Shown here piece by piece: positions 11,901-24,039 of a stretch of 64,000 nt of DNA. A model generated the notes under the pieces. The model was not told the DNA's origin and ran no database searches. It was given only the letters and a program-made list of their open reading frames with translations. The stretch spans positions 921,957 to 985,956 of the forward strand of contig NMRA01000072.1 of assembly GCA_002633005.1 (NCBI GenBank). The letters are read 5' to 3'. How positions within the stretch are numbered: position 1 is the first letter of the stretch; each line of letters begins with the position of its first letter. The position numbers were made by a program, and so were the translations under genes. The DNA comes from Phoronis australis (taxonomy: Eukaryota > Phoronida > Phoronidae).

Positions 11901-14401
11901 ACAATGGCATACTTCTTATTACAAAACGACTGGTGGGAAATCAACTGAAGTGTTACACCTTTGAATTTTCTCGGTATTCTATTGGAGCTACGTTTTGGTA
12001 TGATTTCCATACAGGGCTTACACTGTTCTCTATTTTGTAAACAAAAAGTAAATTGCAGTATGCCGATAATTTTAGGTTTGCGAAGGCGTCACTTGGCTTG
12101 AGGCTCTGTGCGTAATTTCCGCTCTCGGTAATGGTAAATTAAATACAAAATTCATCTAACACAATACTTATCATCTATAAAGGCCAACGTTCCTAATCCA
12201 TGGTCTATTTTCTTCGTGATGTACTCGGGCCTGCATTGCGTCATTTCGTATTTAGTCCTAATTGCATACGCAGAGGGAAGTTTGTGATAAATCTGTCAAA
12301 AGTGGAAATTTAGCCGATTTGTCATTATACAGTAATTTCAATATCTCTCATTCCCAACTGTGTCGTTTAAGACACATAGAAATTACTAAGAACACTGCGC
12401 CGGACGACTCCCTTCGGAGGTTGAATTAGCTTCTGATGATCTTAACTAGGCGGGTCGCGAACCCCTAACCCAGAGGTCAGATCAGCCAATCCGCAATCCG
12501 CCTTTTTAATCGACAGTGCAAATCTCGCGAGGTTTGAGCGAAAACAAGGTTAGACCCTTTTCCATCAACATCTTTTATATCTGTCAATGATATCTTAATA
12601 TACACGACATTACAGGATAAAGCATTAAAATTAAAATATAGTATTCATGGGATAAGCGAGGAATAATAACTCTCTCTCTCCAGGGACGAGTGTGTCCAGC
12701 GATCTACATGGAGAAAATCGATTGTAAAGAGCGAAAAGGTTGCGCAGATATCATTTTCTTGTTAAATTAAGAAATTTACAAATTATTCATAATTACTGCA
12801 CAAAATGTGATCTAAATGACCAGCAGCTCAAAGGAATGCAAATGTCGTTAGATATGATTTCCTCAGAATTTTAATAAAACCCGAGAAACGAAGATTTATT
12901 GCAGTAATTTCTGCAAATCAATCCTGTCCATTTGCAGTGCGCTGTCATATTCAAGACGAGGACACGCGGACTAGCATTCCCCGACGAAAGACCGCCAGTG
13001 CCACTGGTCAGTGTAGTTCTTCTGGTATTTGTTCTTGGGGGCAAAACACCGTCAACTTGGCATTCTCAATCGTGTCACACTAACAGGAATCACCCACTCA
13101 CAAAAACTACAGAGAGCGCCACCTAAAGGATATTTCTCGTGACAAACGTTGAGATTCCCCCGGTCACTAAAACAATTTCTAGTTTGCGAAATGTGATCAC
13201 AAATGCCGACATTTGTAACTGTCTCCAAACTGACGTGTCGTGCGTGTTGATGAAACGGAAACTAACGAGTTATTATCTTGTACCCGTCCCGTGACTTACA
13301 TCGCTCTTCCATGCAGTGGTCCTCACGCTTCAGCAAAGGTGTAGCAAAGAAAGCAAGCCGGAATGTCATTTTACGCCACAGTTATCCTCGGCACAATACT
13401 ATTATCCTGTTCGGAGTGATCGAGATTCCAAGCTTCTCCAAAGACATGCGTTATGAGCAGACGAGGGCACAACGAACGTGCACCGTACAATTTTAAGTAT
13501 TTTCAAAATTTATGTAAACTTATCATGCAGCGATCATTTTAGAAAGTGGAAATGCCATTCAATTAACCCACACCAACGCAAAATCTTTAGACCAATTTGG
13601 AGGACTTATAGGTCCCCTTGGTATTTTCCGTCCCTGTTTTGATTCGAATTTTTTGGGTGTGGCATAAATTCACAAAAAGGATTTGTATTTTCGCAAAACG
13701 TTGCTTTGATCACTGACATTAGTTTTGATGTGCTGTTTTGTATTATCCTTGTGTTAGAATCTGAATGCAGTAGATATTATTCAAGACAAAATAAGACGTG
13801 ATTGCAATGTAATCTAAACGCGCCTGTTGACCTGTCACAGCACATCAATAAAAGTTTTATGCGTCAGTGGCGCAGGGTCTGACCCTAAAATTATCACCGA
13901 TTATGTTTCATTATTATTATTATATTCGTCTTACACTTCATATAAATTTAAATTCTCTGGAACTTACATGGAATACGCTAAGTCCCCAAGCGCGGACCTA
14001 AATGATGATACCCATATGAGGGTCAAACAATATACACTGGACACACCGGACACTTATATTTCACCTCTCCGCAGTAATACAAAATTGGCCGAGCAGGACG
14101 TTCCAGACCCACTTTGGGTCCGCACTTGCCGCGAGGAAAACGAAAGGTGCTACCAAAGCCACCGTTCACGAGTTATCAAGTCTTTCTCTTAAATAAGAGA
14201 CTATGACTGAACCATGCTCTGGCCATCTCTTTCATGAAATGTGACGTCAGACTTAAGTTGGTCTTACGCGCCACACAAACGTGTCTGAAAATGATTAAAT
14301 CTCAGTTAAGCAAAAGAACATTATTTGAGAATATACACATAACTGGATACATACTAAGATAATTCCCATAAATTATTTCTAGACTGTTATCCGCCTATAA
14401 T

Positions 14402-14549
14402 CAGTGGGGGATTTAGAGGGGGCCAGCCCCCCCCCCTAAAATTCTCCCTGATTCCATGTGGAAGTTCATAGGTGCAAATGTCTGACTGGCAAAATCCTGG
14501 CTAATGCTGTGCCCTGTACCCCCAACTCAAGATCCTGGATCCGCCCCTG
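14402..14549. mobile_element. Short hAT-like non-autonomous element, family E, copy 1
   Basis: It begins cagtgggggattta and ends ggatccgcccctg, giving a terminal inverted repeat of the common CAGTGGCGGAT type. A second copy in opposite orientation at 22765-22918 matches along its length, including cctaaaattctccc and gcaaaatcct. A poly-C run of eleven lies near the left end. No target-site duplication is clear. Confidence 0.55.
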
Positions 14550-14744
14550 ATATTTACCTGGATAAACCTTTTTTCAGAAACTGTGAGATGGGAGCGTAAT
14601 CCCAACTTTCTGTCTCAGTTCAAAGTATCTACGTTCTTCGTTGGCTTATTTGAACTTCCGAAGCAACGTCACCGCGTTCATAACCCTTTGTATGTTTTTT
14701 AATAAATCACAGGGAATTCCCCTGACGTCCGAAACTAACCCGCC

Positions 14745-14845
14745 GTGACAAGCAAGTTAATGGGTCTGGTCGAAGCAATAACGGCCTGTCAGAGACTAGA
14801 AACCATGATTTCTTATCTTATCAAGGAACAGGGGAGGCTGATTTT
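14745..14845. repeat. Family A palindromic repeat, partial copy
   Basis: It contains ccgtgacaag, ggtcgaagcaataacggcc and tgtcagagac, matching the right half of the family A element. Confidence 0.45.
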
Positions 14846-15067
14846 ATGTAAGTGGTTTAAAGCAAAAGTTGGAGTTTTTTGACATAAGGCAAGCTTTTAT
14901 TTCCTTGAATGATGGATTGAAAAGGCGTGTAGAAGGAAAGGTAAAAGATTACGGGGAATGTTTGTCAAAAAGTCAACCTTTCTACCACAACCCTGCTCCA
15001 ACAAATCTGATGAAGATTAGGAAATACTTATGTAAAAAACGGACCCCTTGTAGATTTTCTCATCCAC

Positions 15068-15350
15068 TTAACCTTTGAAGCTGCATTTCGCCCTGGTTGG
15101 CTGGCTAAAAAGGAAAATCGAATTGGGATTTTAACTCTCATAAAACCGCCTCCCGTTCAGTCACGCTAGGACCTCGCTAAAAAGCAAGATTTCGTAAGAT
15201 ATGGCCATGTATTTTAAATGAGAACACGTGACTTTGGATAGATTTTAGCTAGGCCCTAGTGTAGGTCCTACCGTTATTGAACGCACGCCCGGTCTCATAA
15301 TATTGCTTACTGTGTTGGAATTCTGTTTCCGTTATCAACTCACGTCACAG
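15068..15350 (+). repeat. Diverged dispersed repeat (relative at about 23840-23985)
   Basis: gaagctgcatttcgccctgg, then a region ending gtttccgttatcaa, resembles aaagctgcctttcgcccc through atttccgttaacaa at 23840-23985. Class unknown. Confidence 0.4.
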
Positions 15351-18300
15351 GCAATGCTTAAGAGATATTTTCGGGAATTCGCCAGAATAGGTCCCACTAA
15401 AACTCTGACGTCTTTTCTTCAGTCGAAGATGGTTTCGATGTTCTTAATGTCAACATAAATCGAATCCTATTACGGTAAAGATTATTATGAGATAAACTTT
15501 ATGAGAGCAAAAGGTCGTATTCGATTTTCATTTTCATTTTTAGCTAACTAATTATGGCCTAATGCCACTTTAAACGGCACCCTTTCATAGAAAATTTGAA
15601 TAAAAGCCATCCTCTTGAGAGGCACAAGCCGCACACTTCAACGATGTAAGAACAACTTGTCGTGAAAGTTACTGGTTCAGCAGTTGGCGGGTAAGATCTT
15701 TTGAAATTTGACATCCGTACCGTTTGGAGGTAAAAAGAGTATAATAAAGGGGGAGGTGCGGTACGCACCCAGGTTTCCCAACATCCTACGGTCCCGCAGT
15801 AGTCACCAGGTGGCGAGACCGTCTCGTCAAGAAATGCTACACGATAGTGTTGGCTTACAAGGTAAATGATCACGCAATTCTGCGATTTTAGGAAAATTAC
15901 AACGACAGATGAGGCTCTAAGGGATTTTAGTGGACCGTCACTGGGTCTATATGGCAATTAACTTGTGTTAGCCTGACAATTTTGTTTCACAAATGCGTGA
16001 AACTGTTTTGATGCACCGTTGACGGTAGTGTTGATTATTTAAAGTCAACAGCTCAGTTTATTACTAAAACCGACTTTTATAGCTGCGGGTCGTTTGTATG
16101 CCATGTGATCAAAATTGTTTATGGTCCGACTCATTTTAATACTACTCAGCTTGTGTATATGAATGTTCATACTTAATCTTATGCTTAATATTGCTTGGTG
16201 CAGCTGTCAAAATGAATTAGGGCTAATTACTTAAATATTAAGCCTCTTTTTTAAAGTTATTGGCATTTGAACAATATTCTGAATGCATTTTAAATGAAAT
16301 CAGATAGTCCTCCCATAGTTACAGAATTTCAACAATAATTTTAAACCAGTAACATGCCGTCTGAATCATGTTTTCCTCGCAATAAAATGACCGAGGCGAT
16401 GTTAAGGTGTTTGCGTTTAACATCCATGACACTACACGCGGAATCCTTTTAATTTTTACAAAATCGTTGGTATACAAATTTAAACTCTATAAAATCTATT
16501 TTCACGAGAAAGTTTTAATTTCACCCCAAGAAATGTGTAAAGTTCAACAACACACCATTGAATAATTGTAGTTCTTCACAAGATAAGTGAATATAGGTTT
16601 AAACCTGTTTCCCGTATGTTTTTGTCCCAATAATATTTTAATTTTTATTGAAGGTAGATTGCCTTTAAAGTTCTCTCTCAAGTTTCCAATATATGGCGAA
16701 AAAGCAAGTCATTCACCTTTGACCGTAAACTTAAATTTAATAAAAGAAATACTGGTTGCTATATTGAAAACGATGAAACATTTCCGTCAAACTACGAAGT
16801 ACCCGACAGTCTGCAGATTTACACGTCATCTACATATTATATGAAAATCTAGGTTGATGATTTTCTGTTTGATATTCCGCCAACTAATCAACTTCATATT
16901 ATGTGACTAATCTTGTTACCGAAGTAAAGGATTCGCAATAATTTCTGAAATTAACACAAGATTTGACCCGAATTACTTGGTAGCAATCAGTGACATACAC
17001 GATAAATGCGAAGGAAATATCATTTTTTCATTAACGCGTCGGGTTAAAGTGTTTGGCCTTTTTTCTTGATAAGAATGACTTTACATACGAAGATCAATTG
17101 AACACGACCAAAAGGTCATTAACGCATATTGTATGTGATCCATGGGAGTTGAGATCTTAGGATTTGACGAGATTCAGATCTTTATTGAAAGTTTGAAGGG
17201 CAGATTTACATCATATTGAAATTAACATCCCAATGTATTTTTCGCCGGTCACTGCGAACGCCTTGTCTCGTCTATTTTTGCGGTAATGTCTCTTGATTAT
17301 AGTCGAGATGACTGAGTTTTCAGAAAACATGCGAATTGAACAATGTGTACAGAATACACAAGTAGAATGAGTCACTTGGCGTGTTGGCTGCGGAATGAAT
17401 TAATTCAGCACTAAAATTATTCTCTTGTCTCCAAGACAAGACGGGGAATTTATTCCAACTGTAGTCAACCAAAATGCAAAAAGTCTCCAAAGTTCGCATT
17501 CTTGGACATCATATGTCGTCTACGAAGACTTTCCTGTATCTTGTGCGGAATCAACTTTTTTATTTTGGCGTAGGCCTATCATTTGAAATTAACACATTTT
17601 GATGAAAAATGTTTTGAAATGGATGAGTTATTTGTTGTGATAATTCTCTGCCTTATTTTAGCACCGTGTCATTGTTAATTGATGGAGTTGAAATCAATTA
17701 AACTGAATACGGTGACACCCTATCGATAAATTCGAATGTTCAGATGCACATACAAACCCATAGATTCGTGTTGACCATCTATTGTTTCATAAACCCTTGG
17801 CTGGATTTCTTCTCAGTTCTCCGTGAAAGCACCAGTCTCTTTAAAAATGGAGCGATAAGGTGATGACATTTAAAGCCGTCCTCGAACGGAGTTTTTTATT
17901 TTGGATGTGTTGGTCTACGCAGATAGTTCTACCAATGTTTCAGCAACACTATAAGAAAACACGAGTTTAAGAACCAATGATACGAGGAGAATGAACGACC
18001 GTAGTAATTTTGAAAATTCGACGTTACCCGCGGTAGAAGTAATTAATATCTGTCGCGGGTACCAGAATATGCATTTAATACCAATGTGTGCGGGTATTGC
18101 CGTTTCGTAGCTGTTTGAATACTGAGGATTCTCGCGGTGACGTAGAATAAAAGTAACCAGCAACACCGTTCATTACATTTGAAAATATATGATTTCAATG
18201 TGGCAAAACTGATACTTTCAACATATTGTAGAAACTAAATTTACACCCGTTTCTGTTCAAGGTACGCTTTAAATAAGTGGTCGTGTTTAAGTGACTAATA

Positions 18301-18967
18301 CATTTTTGAAAACATGCTAAAACAAACCGTTTAATTTCGTAAACACTGGTGTTGGTGCTGGTGATGCTGGTGCTGCTATTAAACGTTGTTTCTAATTATG
18401 AAAGGAAGACCAAGATGGTAAATAGAACTTAATACGTAGACCAACCACTGAACATAGAATTTTCTTAGAGTAGCGCTATGGGATTAAAGCAGGACCGTGC
18501 GTCATCGAAACGGCAATACCGCCCTTGCAAGTAACATCTCGTTATCCCCCAAAATTGCCGAAAAGTAGAAACGCAGTGAATGTTTCACTAACCCGGACTT
18601 GTCAGTGAAGTTTCAAACTTCTTTGGATACGTTATTGTCTCTTGATTTCGTTCAACTGCTGCCATTTTTGGATGTAAGGATCACTAATTCTTCACCAGTT
18701 ACTCCAAGTGTTATTTCTAAATTGGCCTCTGTCCTCACATGTCTAGTAACGACTCGATGGTCAAGTGCGGAACTGACACAAACCGTTGTAACGGCCGCCT
18801 GCCTCGTAGTTAGGATTCAATTCTAGAGATTATAAATTCGCAATTAACGTGTCGTCGACATGGTATGAAAATTTTTAGACGATAAAACATGACCGTGAAT
18901 GTTGAAACGATACACGCCGGACATTAAACTGTGTAGAATTACCGTATATGCGGGCATAAAGCCCATG

Positions 18968-19035
18968 TGCCTATATGTGAGACTGCGCCTATATATGTGA
19001 GACTGTGCCATATATTTATGAGACTGCGCCTATAT
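18968..19035 (+). repeat. Short tandem repeat, about 20-bp unit
   Basis: Three to four units resembling gcctatatatgtgagactg in a row, with small length differences. Confidence 0.7.
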
Positions 19036-22000
19036 CCGGAATTATGAAGCGCAATGGCTTGCATATGGATCAGTCGAGGTAAACCAAACATTTAGTTGAA
19101 GAGATGCATAAGTATAATGGTTGACCGTCTGTGTCGATATGTGAATTTTTGGGGGCTAATTGCCCCAATGCGCGAAACACTTGAAGGACTGCATTTTACA
19201 ACGGATACAGGGCTGCACATGGGCGTAAACTGTAGGCGCAAATACGGCATGCTAATTTTCTGTTATGTTATCTATGCAAATGAATTCATGCTTTTAGAAT
19301 TGTCTGAAATAGTTATTCATATTCTGTTTCACTGCACAGAATTAAGTAATAAACGCAGTTGGCCGAAATAATTTTTGCAATCGCCACGGTTCAAGGGCAC
19401 CTGTGCCAACCAGAAAATTAGGTAATCAACTGAATTATTTGTGACACGAGGTGTGGACCTGAGGTGGTTTCCCTGAAACACTACCTCAGACAGTGTTGCA
19501 TGACGTTAAAGAGACATCGGTTGCATTGGTGGATCTAAGATGTTGCGCCCCAACCTCAATTTTCGAAGGAAAAATATCCCTGAAAACAGCATGACGACGG
19601 CGTTTTTTCAATCTTTAGTTGCGTGCGAAGGGCGGGGGAGGGTTCCCCACACCTAAATCCTCCAGTAAGTTGAAAGGGACGGTGTGAACTTAATGAAAAT
19701 ATAAAGCTGCGTTCTTGGCGTTGAATTCAGTATTGACTAAGTGATCTTGTCGAAACTTTTTTCGGCTTTCTCCATTCCATGGCGGGAAGAGCAAGTCAAG
19801 CAATTATCCCTACCTGGTACGGTTTTCCTCAAGTCGCCTAATTAGTGAACACTGCCATTGAATCTGTCGAGAACTTCATCACTGAAACATCAGTTGGCTG
19901 CGTTTAACATTCACAACAATTAAAATCGCACTCTGTTCAGAGCGAATAACGGGGTCAACGATAAAACCTGCTTTCAAGCGAACGGTCAAATCCGAATCTC
20001 AGAAAACATTACCATCTCACAGTGTTGATTTTTTTTATTCCCCAACCAGACACAGAGTATCGCAGGCTTACTGTATTTGAGATTAAGTATTTACTGGCAC
20101 CCTTATGTCACTGTAATAAATAAATAATAATAATGCAGTTAAATGGTCTTTGAACAATTTAAGTTGACCTTTGAGGGCAAATCCTTCTCTGCCTCGTAAT
20201 GTGGGGTTAATACTTGCAAGTAAAACAAAGAAATGAAAGCGTTCCAAAGAGGGACGTGAGGCAACCTTCAAAGAAAAGAACAATGATGATAGTGACGATG
20301 GTTATGAGGATGACGATGGTGAAGACGGACACGAGGGGGCAAAGCGTCAGCATTATCCGCCTCGAGTAAAAAAATAAAATCCATGCGTAAGTTACGTCGT
20401 ACAGGTGAACAGTTTGAAACTGTGTATTTATAGGCTTACAGGACGAAGTAAAACTATGATTTTGTTCAAACTCTTAGATCCATATTTCAGGATATTGTCC
20501 AACAATCAATGTACAACCATGTAATGAGCATTTTGAGTCGTTACGAAATGACTTTGATGTTCAAAAAAGATGACCATTAAGTGTGGCTTGGGACCTAGCC
20601 ACGAAAATCAATTCCAGGCAATTTTCATTTCTTGGCAACCAACCTTCAGTAATTGCATGGAACCCGATTACTGATTATGTTTTAGAAGTACTTGTAAGAT
20701 TAACCATACAGTTTTGCCACGCGCCAAAAAAGTTGAAAAACTGTCTTGAAACAGTTAGAAAGTTATTCTAGGAGTTAATTTGAAAGGAAAATTAAGACCA
20801 TCGTGAAAGTTACTTCGTCGCTTTATGAAAAAAACATCGGTTAGTGTGAACGAACACCGCCACAGAGTACAAAGATTGCAGTTGTAGTCAAGCGGTCTAG
20901 TGTTAAATTATATATGATATAGGTCGAGATGGTTTCAACACTATTTCCAATTAAAACGATCACAGACGAACGGTGTGTATAATTAAGAAACGCGCGTTGA
21001 AAAGTCTGTCGGAGATCTCAAAAATTTCCAAACGTTTGTTAGATAAATAACAGACTGAAGGAGGGGGAATATAAAATTACAGACCTAATTGACAAAATGA
21101 GTGAAAATGAAATTAACAACAAGCACTCTCTCAGAAATATCATTTACAATGTTTCGCATCCGCTCATCTTCGCTGCTCGACTTGATTAAAGTTGGCCAAT
21201 CAGTGCCCTGGCGTCTTCTTGGAATCTGATGTTTTCGATGTATTACTGGGACAGATGCATCGTGTTTAAGTTTTGAAAACCATGTTGCTACTCCACTGCT
21301 CAGTTTAAGCTAATATTCCGGTTTCCCTTACCTTTGATTAAACAATTGATTTCATGGTTCTCTCGTTCGTTGACAACATGACTCGAGAAACCTTGTTTAT
21401 TTACCCCAGGACATCTAGGATATCGCGAAGGGGCCCGATCGTAACTTCCGAAAATCGATCGTGAAGTCCTAAAAACATCATGCCACTAGTGATTTTGGCC
21501 ATACCCTCCCCCACTAAGGCTATATGGTCCACTTTCGTTCCCGAAATCCGTGTCTGCAACTCGATATATCCATGAAAAAGATCAGTTTATACACAAGCCT
21601 CCAGTGCATGAACCCAGGAATTCAACATCTCGAACGACAGAACACTTTGTAACATTATCTTGATTATGCACACGAGCAAAAATCAAGCATGAGAACTGCA
21701 AATTCGCACTCACGAATATCATATGAATCGCCTGTACGAACATACCCGGAAAAGTGGTTCGGGCGAGACCTGACTCGATGGTCGTGCGCAGGAGTTCCAA
21801 GTAGTGGTTCGCATGCATGATTTTGTGTTCGTGTAGTGCATGATGGTGCGATTCGTAAATCGCGCAGATGCAGATCCAATAATTCCAGCAGACGAATAGA
21901 GGTTCGTACGTATGATTGTCTAACTTTGAAAGAGCAAAAGATGTTTCACCAGCTGTGGCGATCGTCAGAAAGGACTAAATATCACAGACTGTATTTCAAA

Positions 22001-22549
22001 CCCAAGGAATAACAGAATAGCGCTTATCATGTTGATGAATTTAATTAAGAACCACATTTGAGAGAACCATAATGAATTACCTTTCAGTGACCATGCTGTA
22101 TAACCACACAAGCTTTTAAAAATGAAAAATTCTGAGAAGGAAACTCAACCGTGAACAAATTGTTGGCCTCACTACGCCTACCCTACGCCACCTCACAAGG
22201 ATACGTGACACCGACCGAGAAGATAGCATTCATTTCGTTTTGGTAACTTTAAGGGACACTTCTTTCTTGCTTAGTACCTAAAACGCGTAAGTATAAACCA
22301 GTTACTCAGACGAACAAAATAGGTGCTAAGCTTTATTATAGCACCCAATTTCTCAACAAACAGTTTATTCACCAAATCCACAAGGAAAGAAATGTTTCAA
22401 AATATTTGACCGGCTTGGCGCCAACTTTTACGAAATTGATCGGCTTCAGTCATATCAATCGCAGGTTATCTCTCAATTTCTTTTGGTAGTATAAACCAGT
22501 GCTTTAGTGGTAAAATTAAAGGTAAGTAGGCGCCCAAAGTCCACTGTAT

Positions 22550-22660
22550 CCGCCTTGAGCACTGAACGTAACTTACGGTGCGTAGGCGCGACGTTCAAAT
22601 GGCAAAAGGTGGTTGGCTGCGCCTACGTGCGCCTACGCCCCACTACAGCACTTCTAAAAA
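22550..22660 (-). repeat. Dispersed repeat, family D, copy 1
   Basis: The minus strand matches 47275-47350: both hold gtaggcgcagccaaccacc followed by a tttaaacgt/tttgaacgt element and a cgcaccg(t/c)aagttacgtt end. Confidence 0.65.
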
Positions 22661-22764
22661 CAAATTGCCTTTACACAAAGGAAAACTTGGGTGCATTTCG
22701 ATTCACTTGATCACTCAATTTGCAAACAATTTCTAAACAGCTACAAAACCAGTCTATCACAAAT

Positions 22765-22918
22765 CAAGGGCGAATCCAGGATTTTTGACTCTGAGAGGCC
22801 AGGGCAGAGTATAGGCTAGGATTTTGCCCGTCAAACATCCGCACCCCCGAACCGCCAAGTGGAATCTGGGAGAATTTTAGGGGTAGGGCATGGCCCCCTC
22901 TCCCTAAATCCGCTACTG
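22765..22918. mobile_element. Short hAT-like non-autonomous element, family E, copy 2
   Basis: Reverse-orientation copy of the 14402-14549 element. It starts caagggcgaatcc and ends taaatccgctactg. Flanks do not show a perfect 8-bp duplication. Confidence 0.55.
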
Positions 22919-22949
22919 CAAATACTTCTTTCCAATTAAACCACATATC

Positions 22950-23168
22950 GTAATGAACATTGCTCCTTAGTCCAAATGAAGGCGATTTCAGAGCTTCGAA
23001 TGAACTGGCAGTTCGTTATTGTTTTGAGGCTATAAGCTGCCGGGTTTGTCACGGCGTGTTATTTCACGCGCCGAACATGGTCTCAAGGAATAACGAGCTG
23101 TCAGATCTTCGCAAACCAAAAAAAAAAACATTTCTCATCGGGCTATGGAACAAGCCGAGACCAAGTTG
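22950..23168. repeat. Palindromic MITE-like element, family A, copy 2
   Basis: Contains actggcagttcgttattg, tgtcacggcgtg and catggtctcaaggaataacg in the family order, ending near ggaacaagccgagacc. It is followed within 80 bp by copy 3. Confidence 0.7.
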
Positions 23169-23244
23169 AATGTAGCCGCTTTACTTAAAGCAGCGACAAA
23201 CCCGGCGTTCTGTTAGTCGAAGAAACTAACTTTAATTAGACCGC

Positions 23245-23465
23245 TTACTGCTACTCATCAGGTTTCTTACTCACACGAGAAGTCAGTTTTGGTCTTCCAG
23301 AAAACAGACAATTCGTTATTGCTTCAGACCATGCTCGGCCCGTAAAATGACACGCGGTGACAAGCCACTCGTAGAACCCAAGGGTCTTAAACAGTAACTG
23401 CGCCGCATTTCTTTCGAAGCTTCTAATTCGACTATGAAACAATTCCGAGACCAATTTCATAACGA
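23245..23465. repeat. Palindromic MITE-like element, family A, copy 3
   Basis: Contains aattcgttattgcttcagac, atgctcggcccgtaaaatg, cacgcggtgacaagcc and a right arm ending ttccgagaccaatttcat. It is adjacent to copy 2, which suggests nested or tandem insertion. Confidence 0.65.
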
Positions 23466-23955
23466 TAAGAGGTCTAAATCAAAAGTTGTTTTTTGTGGTG
23501 GAAGGCGAATTTACAGCCGCTTTAAATAAACGATGTCTCACAAGTTGTTCTAAAGAACATTGACTTTCACAAAAACGTATGTCTTGTGAGGGTGACCGTT
23601 GAATTACTGTTACTCAGTTTCAAGTTACTCTGTCCAACACATGGTTTCATGGTGGCGGTGGACAAAACAAAACAAAACGCTCGTGCTTCACCTCTGTTCA
23701 AGGCAAAGTTGGTACACGCATTTTCAAGATTTTCTTACTAAACGGCTTTTAGAATTGCCACTCATCTCAGGTACCTTTGTTAGTAAAAGAATACCAAGTA
23801 GCAGTCCACAGACAGAAACAATCTGGTACAGATTAAAAAATCGTCTTTGTCTCAAAGCTGCCTTTCGCCCCGTTTAGCTAAAACCTAAAATCAAATTAAG
23901 CCTGTTACGCTCTTAAATTCGGTCTCATAATAATCCTTACCCTGATAGGATTATA

Positions 23956-24039
23956 TTTCCGTTAACAATAAGAACATTGAAACCATCAGGGACTCAACGA
24001 AAAGCTCTAGTTTATTGGGGTTCGCCAACCCTAAAATTG
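23956..24039 (+). repeat. Dispersed repeat, copy 2 (pair with 871-956)
   Basis: Matches 871-956 over about 85 bp with scattered substitutions. It directly follows the diverged repeat at 23840-23985, so both may belong to one longer element. Confidence 0.6.

Noticed and set aside
13827-14192. 121-codon plus-strand ORF
   Set aside because: No family features; lies in repeat-rich non-coding DNA and ORFs of this length are expected by chance.
15559-15957. 132-codon minus-strand ORF
   Set aside because: No homology recognised and no exon-like boundaries.
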